Assembly (NCBI RefSeq): GCF_028769735.1
Contig: NC_088175.1
Span: 310,001 to 374,000 of the forward strand
Reading direction: 5' to 3'
DNA from: Zonotrichia leucophrys gambelii
Taxonomy: Eukaryota; Chordata; Aves; Passeriformes; Passerellidae
Length of the DNA stretch: 64,000 nucleotides
The notes below the pieces were generated by a model. The model did not search any database and was not told the origin of the DNA. It saw only the letters and a list, made by a program, of their open reading frames with translations. Of this stretch, positions 22,500-32,199 are shown piece by piece (within the stretch, counting starts at the first letter, position 1; each line of letters opens with the position of its first letter). Position numbers and translations under genes: made by a program.

Positions 22500-22662
22500 A
22501 CTTTTGTGGATGTTCCACCTCTGGAAGTGTCCAAGGCTGGGTGGAACTGGACTTTGAACTATTTGGTCTACTGGAAGATGTCCCTGCCCATGGCAGGGGT
22601 TGGAATGGGATGGTCTTCAAGGATCCTTCCAACCACAACTATTCCATGATTCTGTGATTCAC
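22500..22662 (+). mobile_element. CR1 LINE 3' end with intact terminal octamers
   Basis: TGGATGTTCCACCTCTGGAA, CCCTGCCCATGGCAGGGGTT, GGATGGTCTTCAAGGATCC and finally ATTCCATGATTCTGTGATTC, the hallmark CR1 terminus. The copy is strongly 5'-truncated, about 160 bp. Confidence 0.92.
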
Positions 22663-24639
22663 AAGCCTGTATTGACTCCACGTCCATGGAAGATTTACTT
22701 TTGTACCAGTGAAGATTGCTCAGGCCTTGGATGAAAAGAAAGATCAAAAGGATGGAGACAGTGATGTTTTTCAAAGTGCTGGATCAAGCACAGTTTCTTC
22801 TTTTATAACAATTGGAATTATTCTTCACCTCTAAGACGAGAAGCACACTCAAATTCCTATATATGCGGATCCTCTTTAGAAAGCTTGGAGAATTTTGTTC
22901 CCCTCCTCTTGGAGAAATTATTTACTTTACCATTCATTGGGTTTGAAAAACAATAAACTGTAATTTTGAAAGTGTTTAGTGCATTGGATATCATTGACAA
23001 TTTACGAGAAGGATAAAGCTGAAATTAGTGAAAAGCATTACTTTGCCCTTTTTTTTCCAGACTGACCATGAAATTACCAGGATGAAGTTTACAGGTGCTG
23101 ATTTCTAAGCTGATCCTGCTGAGATTGGTGGTGCAGGAGGACTCAGCAGTGACACAGCACAACCCCATTGGTGCTGACAATACTTCACATGCATTTTACA
23201 ATACATTGGCCAACCTAAAATGCAGAGGCTGGACATGGCTGCACATTTCCTTGTCATACTCAAAAGCCCTCTGCTACCAGCTGTAATTTTCTGAAGCTTT
23301 TTATAAGCTGCTATTCAATTCATTTCAGCATCCATCAGTGAGCAGTGAACAATCAAGTTTCGTTTCCAGTTCACAGCTGAAATTGTGGCCTCCTTTTCTG
23401 GATCTCAGACAAAATAAATGAACGCACCATCACAGGGGCTGTTTTATGAGTGCTGCACACCAAAGAAAAATCCCTTCTTTGGGTCTTTTCTCTAGCTTCA
23501 TCTACTTGATAAACCCATGAATCACGTTGGTTAATTTAAGCAGAACACTACAGCAAGAGCAGTTTGCTGTGGATCGCCCTTAATCCATTTTCTGAGCCAA
23601 AGCATTCCAAGATGGGAATACCCATTGGGCAGCTGTAGCCCATGCACACCTAGTGTGAGAGCTTTTAGCTCTATTGAACTGCATATTGCTGGACCATCAG
23701 CTTTTAATTAGGTAATTCAAATAATTTTGTGGGTGTAACTTCATTACTTGCTACTCAACAAGTCTGTGCCATTTGCAGATTTAATTGGCAGAGACCTAAG
23801 CTCCCATTTGGATGGTCAATAAGATGATTAGATAGCTTTATTAAATTGATCAATAATCATTAAATTATTTTTCCCCATTTCGAGATATGCTTTTAAGTCA
23901 ATTTCTAAAACAATTAACTTGTACCCTGTAAATTCTATTTTATTATATGCTGCTTATTTTCATAAAGTTAGTAATTTGTTCATAATTTGGGTTCATAATT
24001 TGTGTGTGTGTGTGCTCTTTTCCCCTTGCAGTCTGTCTATGACAACATTCTTCTGTAGCTACCTAGATGATGGTTTCTGAACAATTCCCTGCTTCCATCA
24101 ACATTTTCCATTTTCAAGCTACTCTCCCTGTCAAAATTCATGTCAAAAATTGCTGTGAGCTCTGGGACAGTGACCCTAACAAAAAATTGGCGTGCATCCA
24201 TTACTGCATAGTGATATTTTCTGTTTGCATAAAGTGAGCATGCCAAGACCATGAGTCACTAGGCAACTGCTAATTTATAGATCAATGCTGATCTCATTTC
24301 TGTCTGTGAGCACAACACCCAGACCAGAGCTGGCTGAAGAAGTTACTGCAATAATAAAACATTCTATAAGTGATGCCTTACCTGTTGTTTTCAGAAGCGC
24401 TAGTGAAGTTTTATTGGTTTGAGAGGAATAGTGGATTTGTCTTTACAAACAAGCTGTGGGGCTGCTGGTAGATAAAAGAAACAAGAAGGGTTCCACTGAT
24501 TGATGAATGGAAAAAGATATTTGCTTTTACAAATAAACTTTAGGTTTGCTGATAAATGGAATTTGGCATTGAAAAATGAAAGAAACGATGGGGAAGAAAA
24601 ATCCCTAAATCCCACAGGAATTAAAAATTAAAAGGGAGG
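22663..24639. other. unique AT-rich sequence, possible conserved noncoding stretch
   Basis: No exon recognised. From about 23690 to 23960 the sequence is dense in TAAT/ATTA homeodomain-like words (TTTTAATTAGG, CAATAATCATTAAAT) and free of repeats, as developmental noncoding elements often are. A short (GT)n lies at about 24001-24014. A 71-codon minus frame at 24037-24252 has mixed composition but no recognisable motif. Confidence 0.4.
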
Positions 24640-24898
24640 GTTATACATTAGAGGGGAATCTCTGGTATCAGGCATACTGGGAAGTCTGAGCCTCTCAAGT
24701 ACCTCAGCCAATGGAGAAAGAGAGAAGGGAAATGTGGCTGGGAAATTGGGATAAAAAGGAGGCTGAATCCTCCAAAAATTGGAGAGACCCCAAGGGAATG
24801 CCCCATGGCCTCTCCCTTTATTCAAATAAAGTCAAAGGACTCCTCTGTCTCCTTTTTGGATATAAACCTCTGATGTTTGTGGATTAATTTTCCTAACA
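24640..24898 (+). mobile_element. LTR fragment or solo LTR (second family)
   Basis: Holds promoter-like GGGATAAAAAGGAGGC (about 24749), a purine-rich middle, GCCTCTCCCTTTATTCAAATAAAG with an AATAAA polyadenylation signal at about 24825, a GT-rich stretch and a CCTAACA end. This is an LTR layout (TATA, R, poly(A) signal). The 5' edge and target duplications could not be fixed. Confidence 0.6.
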
Positions 24899-25393
24899 GG
24901 TTTGTTCAGGGTGGGGTATAACCTCCTTACAGACTCCCAACTGCTCTGCCCAAATTAATCTGGGATAACTCAGCCTTCCTATGTGCTTTTACAGATACAA
25001 TAGAGCAGACCCATTTCATGCAGGCAAGAGACAGACTTGACACAAAACACTTTTACCCCATTGAATCTTGAAGATGAGGCTGTAACTAGGTTGGGATACT
25101 GCCACAGTGCTGTACTTTTAAATAAAATGTATTTTTGGCAGTGCCAAAACCAAGCACTCTGCTCTCCTCCCCTGACCACATCTGTGCCCATGGTCCATGG
25201 ACTCTTGTGAGCACACTCACTGCAACACCACTCCTGCAACAAACCCTCAAAATCTTGTTTTGATGCCTTGGGGTTTAGCTTTTATATTTTTCAGGTCCTG
25301 TACTGCTTTAGTGTGTAACTCTAAAACTCCATAGCATGTCATCTGCTGCTCTCAACAATTCCTCTCTAGGCCTGAAACCCAAGGACACCTCAT

Positions 25394-25690
25394 TGTGTCA
25401 GGCCCCAAGAGATGCAAACAACAGTGAATTGGGGGGCAAACTGGAGTAAATTACTTCATTACCGGAAACTGTAATTGGAGGATTAACCCCTGATATGGCA
25501 ATGGACCAAACTTGTAACTGTATGAAAAACTTGTGACCATTGTCCACCTTGGGTGTAGCCCCTCAGAGGCCTTGACTGCCCAAGGTGTCCCTAGTGAGGG
25601 CCTGCAATAAATTCTCACTCTTATTCTCTTAATTTGGTCTATCCTCTGTTTTAGCCACTCCATAGCACCAGTTTCAGTAATATTTTTCTC
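25394..25690 (+). mobile_element. LTR (third family), ERVL-like
   Basis: Begins near TGTCAGGCCCCAAGAGATGC and includes CTTGTGACCATTGTCCACCT, GAGGCCTTGACTGCCCAAGG and GCCTGCAATAAATTCTCACT, with an AATAAA signal at about 25606. It resembles a dispersed LTR family of songbirds from memory. No internal genes flank it. The ends are approximate because no target duplication could be recognised. Confidence 0.6.
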
Positions 25691-26021
25691 AACTTCAGTG
25701 ACAGTAAGGACTCTGCCTTGTTAGAGGGAGGCATCAATGTAAGTAATCAGTTTTTCTACTGTTGCCTGTGCTTATCCTGCTTCCAATCACAAATGAAGGG
25801 GTGGCATTATCCAGGTAGAGTCTGTAAATCTGTTATTTTAAATGCTTATAAGATATAGCTGCATTTCATATAAAAATATTTTTACTGCTAAAATTGTTAG
25901 GAAAAAAACACCCAATCCAAAAACTCTCATATATCTTGCCTAATACTGAAAGCTAAGTGATAACAGTTCTATTAAGTCTAAGGTACAGAAAGCCCAGCTT
26001 CTGAAATGTAATCTCAAACAT
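25691..26021. other. unique AT-rich spacer
   Basis: Between the LTR and the stop codon of the open segment on the minus strand. No AATAAA on the minus strand was found close to that stop, which weakens the idea that it is a terminal exon. Confidence 0.45.
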
Positions 26022-26432
26022 TCACATGAGCTCTATCATGACTGCTTCTTGCCATTTAATCTGAAATTTCAGCTGGTTTGCAGAGAAGATTCCAGAAGCA
26101 CTTGGATTAATAAATGCCACAGTTAGAAACACCCCAGTGATACAAAGCAGAAGCAGACAAAAAGCCACACATTGATTACAAACAGTACTTTTTAGAAGGA
26201 TGGGGGACCCTTCAACAAAAAATGACTCTTTAGCAATGTCAGTGAGACCATCAAATATCAAAACCAGTAGAAGGAAGAGACAGAAACACGTCTGTGACAC
26301 ACAGTGATCCATGAGAATCTGGGGAACTTCAGTTTCAAAAGTTTCCATGGCAGCCAGCAAAAGTACAAGGACAATTCCAAAAGTAAATATACAGCAGCAA
26401 AGCACCATCAGCACTTGAAGAGTTGCTTTCAC
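26022..26432 (-). CDS. open segment for a multi-pass membrane protein, possible exon
   Basis: A 136-residue minus-strand frame with three strongly hydrophobic helices, at about residues 5-29 (LQVLMVLCCCIFTFGIVL), 47-66 and 85-108, separated by short polar loops, ending in a short charged tail. Upstream lies TTTCACAG|CAGTG, a plausible 3' splice site, and the frame starts with GTG, so it would be an internal-to-terminal exon, not a complete gene. The pattern of a K/T-LQ-L first helix and an LLKSTVCNQ...G third helix loosely recalls MS4A (CD20-like) proteins, but MS4A genes split these helices over several exons. T-rich DNA can also give hydrophobic frames by chance. Confidence 0.25.
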   Translation of the reverse strand: MKATLQVLMVLCCCIFTFGIVLVLLLAAMETFETEVPQILMDHCVSQTCFCLFLLLVLIFDGLTDIAKESFFVEGSPILLKSTVCNQCVAFCLLLLCITGVFLTVAFINPSASGIFSANQLKFQIKWQEAVMIELM

Positions 26433-26613
26433 TGCTGTGAAATGATTTCAAATTATAGTAAAAGGCATTAGGAGAATTAGAGCAGAATGTGCCACAGCAG
26501 AAGGTGAAAGATAACACTCAAAGTGATTAATTCAGCCTGAGATATATTTGAAAATCCTTTACATTGAAAGAGAAACCCAGCAACTGCTGCCAGACATTTT
26601 AAAAATACTATAC

Positions 26614-26638
26614 ATGCAAATATACTATACATGCAAAT
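26614..26638. promoter_or_regulatory. two tandem octamer (POU) motifs
   Basis: ATGCAAAT occurs at 26614-26621 and again at 26631-26638, inside a 17-bp tandem repeat (ATACTATACATGCAAAT). ATGCAAAT is the exact Oct1/Oct2/POU consensus. The pair lies about 180 bases upstream of the minus-strand open segment at 26022-26432. Function is unproven. Confidence 0.45.
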
Positions 26639-27514
26639 ATTTTAATGGCTTTATAAACCAGCACAAGATTATCTAACAGTAACATTAGCAAGCTTTTAAT
26701 GAGCTGAGTTAATGATTAATATTGTAATGCTGCCCTGTGTGTTTGCTGCAGCTAAAGAGATTAAGAATCTCAGGCTCTCAGATTTGAGGCTGCCAGAGCA
26801 GGTCACTCTGAGATCATTCAGTTACCTAGAAAGGGCCAAGGTGTTGATTTGTACAATAATTCCCTCCTGGTAAGATAAGAGCTCTTTCCAGTCAAGCAGA
26901 AATCCCTATACCCAAATTAGATCATTTGGCTTTCCTCACTGCCAAGACTGAGTCATCCCCTCAGACACTCAGAAACAAAAGCAGCTCCAATTTGCTACTG
27001 ATAGTACCAGAAAATCTCTGAATTTGGATGGCAGGTCCAGTTTTAATGCTTCTTCATTCAATTAGTGTTTAAAAATATCAAGCAGATCACAAAATGGTAT
27101 CAGTTGGCCTTGTTGCATAAACCAATTTACAGAGCAGGTTGTTCCTAAGGTTCCTTGTCAATGAGAAAGGAAAGAAAAAAGGAGTAAATTGCTGTCAAGG
27201 AGAAAGAAAGAAAAGAACTTGCTAGAACAGATCCTCTTTCTTGCAGGAGGTGTGTAAAGAGAACAGAACAATTACACAAAAGTGCATAAAAATATCTCTA
27301 AAGAAAGCTCAGAGTAGACAATTGTTTTGGTGATTTTTTTCCTTGATATAGAAAGTGTGCACAATTTCCAGATGATTAAAATCTCTTTATTATAATTTCA
27401 AATTGCTCCATTAGGTACTTGCCATGATATTTTAATTCAGGAGAACATATTTGGACTCATAGACTTGTTACAGACTTCTGCTAAAAGAAGCAGTACATTT
27501 AAATACAAATACAT
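26639..27514. other. unique sequence between the two open segments
   Basis: No exon of suitable phase was recognised here to link the minus-strand segments at 27879-28175 and 26022-26432. AT-rich throughout. Confidence 0.45.
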
Positions 27515-27590
27515 TTCTAGTTCTAGTTCTAGTTCTAGTTCTAGTTCTAGTTCTAGTTACCATTCTAGTTACCATTCTAGTTATAGTTAT
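27515..27590. repeat. (TTCTAG)n hexanucleotide array
   Basis: About seven perfect TTCTAG units followed by decayed units (TTACCATTCTAG twice, then TTATAG). Array decay toward the right suggests expansion from the left part. Confidence 0.92.
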
Positions 27591-27878
27591 ATTTTTGTCT
27601 TCATGTAAGTGAAATTAGGCACCTATAGATGCAAAGTCCAGGATTAAGCCAAAACATCTTTTGCAAGGTAGAAATGTGGAAAGTTCTCCTTTGTGTGGAC
27701 TTGGAGGGACATCTTGTGACAGGAAAAAACAGTGCAAGCAACGAGCATCCACCTTAGAATGGCAGCAGCTGCTTGAGCAGTTTTCTCCCTCTCTACTAAA
27801 AATGCTTTTAAAAAATTAATGCAAAGACTTCAACAAAAATCTTTCCAATTTTTTAATAAATTTAACCTCCAAACTCAC

Positions 27879-28175
27879 AAACCAGACATCTCTGATGACA
27901 TTTGTTTCAGTGAGGATCTGATTTTCTGCCAAGTAATCCAACCCCTGGGAAATGTGCAGCTGGTCTGACAGCAAAATAATGAGAGAAAAAAAAATCCCAA
28001 CAAAACATAGTGATTTAATTATAATTGATTTTACATTGATAAAATTTTTCCACTGTAAATGGTTCAGTGAACACTTGTTTTTTGGTTTGACAGGGGCCTG
28101 TTTCAGCTGAGGCTCACATTCGTCACTGATTCCAGCCTCAGTAAACTCCTGCAGCTTGGCACAGTTAATCTCCAT
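27879..28175 (-). CDS. candidate first coding exon, single membrane helix
   Basis: Minus-strand ATG at 28175 sits in a good Kozak context (GAAAATGG). The 99-codon frame runs to a strong splice donor (GGTTT|GTGAGT) exactly in phase 0. The product would have about 50 polar, Cys- and Lys-containing residues, one hydrophobic helix at about 51-70 (IIIKSLCFVGIFFSLIILL) and an acidic C-terminal part. The frame stays open upstream to 28319 and beyond the donor to 27816. No family is recognised. It lies 1.4 kb upstream of the hydrophobic segment at 26022 on the same strand. The phases do not join directly (phase 0 against phase 1), so at least one exon between them would be needed. A solo LTR lies about 220 bases from the upstream end of the frame. 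Confidence 0.3.
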
Positions 28176-28540
28176 TTTCCTGCCCCATAGACAGGACACC
28201 CTCCCATGGCACAGGACAGAGGAAATCTCCCTAAATCTCTTTTTTTGACATTCCAGACCCAGTTTACCAGCCCCACTCCACACACAAAGAGAGCAAGAGG
28301 AGATGTCACTGCAGCTCAAATTTGCAGCCCAGCAAAGGGATGGGGAAGGTCTCCAAGGGGTTCTGCCTGCCAGCCAAGCAGGGCTGAGGAGCTAAAAAAA
28401 ATCCAATTTCCATTGTCCTATTAGGGCTGGAGCACTGCTCCCATGGAGAGAGGCTGTAAGAACTGGAATACTACAGAAGAGAAGGCTCCAGGGAGAGAAA
28501 CATGAATTGGCCAAGCTGCAAAGGTTGGGTAAAACTGGAG

Positions 28541-28927
28541 TGTGACAGTGGTCACAGGGGCCATAGGGTGAGGGAAGAGACGAGGATGTTGACTCCATGT
28601 TTCAGAAGGCTTGATTTATTATTTTATGCTATATATTACATTAAAATTATACTAAAGAATGAAGGAAAGGTTTCATCTCAGAAGGCTAGCTAAGAATAGA
28701 ATAGAAAATAATGAATCAACAAAGGTTTGTGGCTTGGACAGAGAGAGAGCCAGCTGACTGTGATTGGCCATTAATTAGAAACAACCACATGAGACCAATC
28801 ACAGATGCACCTGTTGCATTCCACAGCAGCAGATAATCAATGTTTACATTTTGTTCCTGAGGCCTCTCAGCTTCTCAGAAAGAAAAAATCCTAAGGAAAG
28901 ATTTTTAGTGAAAAGATGTCTGCAACA
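28541..28927 (+). mobile_element. solo LTR, ERVK-like passerine family (copy B)
   Basis: Starts TGTGACAGTG and ends TCTGCAACA (TG...CA). It is flanked by a perfect 6-bp target duplication, CTGGAG at 28535-28540 and 28928-28933; six bases are typical of class II (ERVK-like) integration. It contains opposed CCAAT boxes (ATTGG 28763-28767, CCAAT 28795-28799), the family's ATATATTACATTA block and a 3' TTTTGTTCCTGAGGCC block. There are no gag, pol or env remnants, so a full provirus has recombined to one LTR. Confidence 0.92.
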
Positions 28928-29192
28928 CTGGAGTAATCAATCCATGAGGAGGAAGAATCTGGAAACTGAAAATTCAGTTCATGATAATGAAGACACAGAG
29001 AAGATGTGTCCAGAAATGTGAGACAGGCTTTGAGTACAGTTATCTCAGAATTATTTACTCTGTGATTTACTGAGTCCAGTGGAAGGAGAAATGCAATTCC
29101 TCATCCTTCCTTATGAAGGTGGTCAGGATAGCTTTTATTATAAAAATATCTAGATGTTTAGAATCTCCCAACCACCAGCCACCATCATACCC

Positions 29193-29606
29193 TGTGACCG
29201 TGTTCACAGGGGTCTCAGGCTGAGGGAAGAGATGAGGATGTGACTCCATGTTTCAGAAGGCTTGATATTGTATGATATATATTACATTAAAGGCTTGATA
29301 TTTTATTATATATATTACATAAAAAACTATACTAAAAGAATAGAAGAAAGGATTTCTTCAGAAGCCTAGCTGAGAACAGAATAAAAAGAAATTATAACAA
29401 AGGTTTGTAGCTCGGACTCTCTGTCTGAGCCAGCTCACTGTGATTGGCCATTAATTAAAAACAACCAACATAGGCTAATCACAGATGCACCTGTTGCATT
29501 CCACAGCAGCAGATAATTAATGTTTACATTTTGTTCCTGAGGCCTCTCAGCTTCTCAGGAGGAAAAATCTTAAAGAAAGGATTTTTCATAAAAGATGTCT
29601 GTGACA
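29193..29606 (+). mobile_element. solo LTR, same family (copy C)
   Basis: Starts TGTGACCGTG, ends TCTGTGACA, 414 bp. The perfect 6-bp target duplication ATACCC lies at 29187-29192 and 29607-29612. Because this differs from CTGGAG around copy B only 265 bp away, the two are separate insertions and not the two LTRs of one provirus. An internal duplication of the ATATATTACATTAAAGGCTTGATATT type makes it longer than copy B. Confidence 0.92.
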
Positions 29607-29612
29607 ATACCC

Positions 29613-29888
29613 GACCCCAGGGAGATCTTAAATAACATTTCAGTGTCTCAAGGACCTACAGAGAGCTGGAGGGGGACTTTTGACAAAGGCTTGGAGCCAT
29701 GGGACAAGAGGGAAAGGCTTTAAAGTGCCAGAGGGAAGGGTTATATTGGATATCAGGAAGAAATTCTTTGCTGTGAGGGTGGTCAGGCCCCGGTACAGGA
29801 TGCCCAGAGAAGCTGTGGCTGCCCCATCTCTGGAAGTGCCCAAAGCCAGGTTGGATAGAGCTGGGAACAGCCTGATCCAGTGGAAGGT
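29613..29888 (+). mobile_element. CR1 LINE fragment lacking its 3' terminus
   Basis: Contains CTCAAGGACCTACAGAGAGC, a GACAAGAGGGAAAGGCTTTAA stretch and a recognisable ORF2 end (ILDIRKKFFAVRVVRPRYR, then MPREAVAAPSLEVPKARLD). It stops after CTGATCCAGTGGAAGGT, before the usual CCAACCC...ATTCTGTG tail. The insertion point of LTR copy C directly touches its left edge. Confidence 0.88.
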
Positions 29889-31930
29889 TTATTCAGGGTT
29901 TAGTTTTATGTGTAGTGTGGTTAATACATCGGGTAAGTGGAGCAAAAGGAAATAAAACCTGCTGCAAGAATCCCACCCATTGCTAATAATTGTTAATTCT
30001 AAAGATTAATCATAGCAGCTGTGTGATTGCTTCAAAACATTCTGGTTTACATACTCTCAATTATATTCTGCTAGATTTTTTTCACATATGCACAGGGGTT
30101 TTGATGAGGCTTTGGGGGGATTATGAGTTCTTTCTGGTTTGTTTTTATTTCATCTTTATGCTTTGTGTAAATATATCTTACTGAGTCCAAGGATAGGTGA
30201 GTGCCATTCCTCACCCTTCCTTATGAAGGCAGTCAAAAGGGCTTTTACTATATTCTTTTCTGGACCTTTGAAATCTAAGAGAAAAAAGTTACTTAAAAAG
30301 GGAGTGGAGCATTCCAAACATTTTCAAATTTTTTTATTGTGATCCCCATTGTAATTCTATCAGAAATACAGATTCTGCAATGCAATAATTGAAAACTATT
30401 TTTTAGAAAAACGTTTCAAAATAATTGTAAGACACTTTATTGTAGATGGAAGGTGCATTTCGGGGTGTGGTGTAAAGTACTCTTGTAAGACTTTACAAAT
30501 GTCCTTTGGGAGCAGAAAAAGAGCTATTTAATTGCTGTATACTGAACAGGGCCAAAAATGCAAACACTGCAGATTTTAGTGCAGAGAAAGTTTTAAAAGA
30601 CACAGTTGATGTTAATCAGCTCCCTTTGATTGGCTGTAATGGCACTAAGAAATTCTATTGCATAATGCATTTTTTACAGCAGGGACATAAATAGAATAAT
30701 ATTTGCATTTCCAGTACAGATGTAATGGATTGTCTAATGAGGATGATGATCAAGAGGGACTAAAAAGAGAATTGCTTTTCTCAGATTATCCCAAGTTTGT
30801 GTGCGCAAAATACTCCTCAAACTTTTCCTTTATTTAATATAACATTTTCCTTGGATAAAATATTCCAAAAGTTTCAGACCTGCCTCTTGCTCAGGGAGCT
30901 GTGGATTCCTCTGCTGTTTAATGGGAAGTTAAATATGAGTTTTCTTTCCAGACAAATTTATACAATTTCCAGCACCTTACAACAATAATTATATCCTTTC
31001 ACAAACACTCCTTTCTTCTGCTCAAGGAAGAAGGCACAGTTCAAAGCAATCAGGATCTGGCACTTTTTCCCTTAAGTGTTGAAAAATCCCTTTTTATGTA
31101 TGGATCAAATATTACTTTTTAGAGGGTTCTGTAATTTAGAACCTCTTGTTGGATTTTTTAACTCACTTGAAACAATATTTTAAAAAAAATTAATTTCATT
31201 GAATCATTCTGCAGGAAACTGGTTAAATAAAAGTCACTTAAATTAAAATAATGTTTTATTTTAAAACATATAATTATTTATCTTGAATTGTGGTAGCTGC
31301 TCCTACTTTGTTGCCTTGACTGAAAAAGTTTCTCAAAATTCTGCACAGAGGGTGGGATCCCAAATTATTTGGAACTAACAACTTTTTGTGCAATTTATTA
31401 ATATTTTGATTTAAAAAGTGACATTTTGCTGCAAAGTAATAGTTCTTCTGAAAAAATAGAAGATAGATGGTCTTGAAAAATGTGTAGTTTTGCAAAAGAT
31501 TTATTGTTATTGCAATGATATTTCCAGGATTGAAAATCTGAAAGTTCTAAAAAAGTGCAACCTGCTTTGGTTGAAAATAACCTGATGAAGAATATGGAGG
31601 TGAGTCTTGTGTCCTTTTTGGGATTTCTTTTCTTCTATCTGCTCTAATGTATGGCATTTAAATAATATGGTGTAAAAATGTGTCTAATAAGTAAGGAATT
31701 TATAGAACTGTTAACAACAACAAGGAAAAATTGCAACTTTAATTTATAAGAATTAAGGCTGAAACATTATTTGGATTTGCTTAACTGTCAAAGTTTTTTG
31801 CATATACATAAATAATAAATTTCTAAATATTTTCTGAGATTCTTCCCAATAAAAAGGGGTTTTTACTTTTCTTATACATGCAGATTTTTGTCTCAGTTTC
31901 AGTATGCTGTGAAAAGATTTCCATATGGGG
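29889..31930. other. AT-rich unique sequence, no gene seen
   Basis: Includes an 80-bp stretch at 30176-30257 that repeats the sequence at 29064-29150 in diverged form. No exon or further mobile element recognised. Confidence 0.45.
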
Positions 31931-31933
31931 TTT

Positions 31934-32046
31934 TGTTGTTGCTGTTGTTGTTTTCTTTTGTTCTTTTTTTTATTTTTTTTTTTTTGCTCTGTTGTTTTGT
32001 TTAGTTGTTTTGTTTTTTGGGGTTTTGGGGGTTTTTGTGTGTTTGG
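31934..32046. repeat. T/G-rich low-complexity tract
   Basis: GTTGTTGCTGTTGTTG, then long T runs, then TTGTTTT and GGGGTTTT words. The complement is an A-rich CAA tract. A retroposon tail on the minus strand is possible but no body is recognised. Confidence 0.85.
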
Positions 32047-32080
32047 AAATTTTTTATTATTGTATAGCTTGGAGACATAA

Positions 32081-32199
32081 ACTCCCCAGGGCTCATCTTT
32101 TTATACTCCAGAGTCTTTTTCACAAATGAAGCCTTGTCAAAATGGACAGAAAATACATATCACTGGGATTTGTTCATATGCTTATTTTTAATTTTCAGT
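32081..32199 (+). repeat. 119-bp duplicated segment, copy 1
   Basis: From ACTCCCCAGGGCTCAT through ACTCCAGAGTC, GGACAGAAAATACATATCA to TTATTTTTAATTTTCAGT this stretch matches 33937-34055 with few differences and without length change, in direct orientation 1.86 kb apart. Confidence 0.9.

Noticed and set aside
24037..24252. 71-codon minus frame with mixed amino-acid composition
   Set aside because: No splice borders, no motif, and its length is expected by chance.
28541..29606. Two LTRs as the ends of one short provirus
   Set aside because: Each LTR has its own, different 6-bp target duplication, and the 265 bp between them contain no retroviral sequence.
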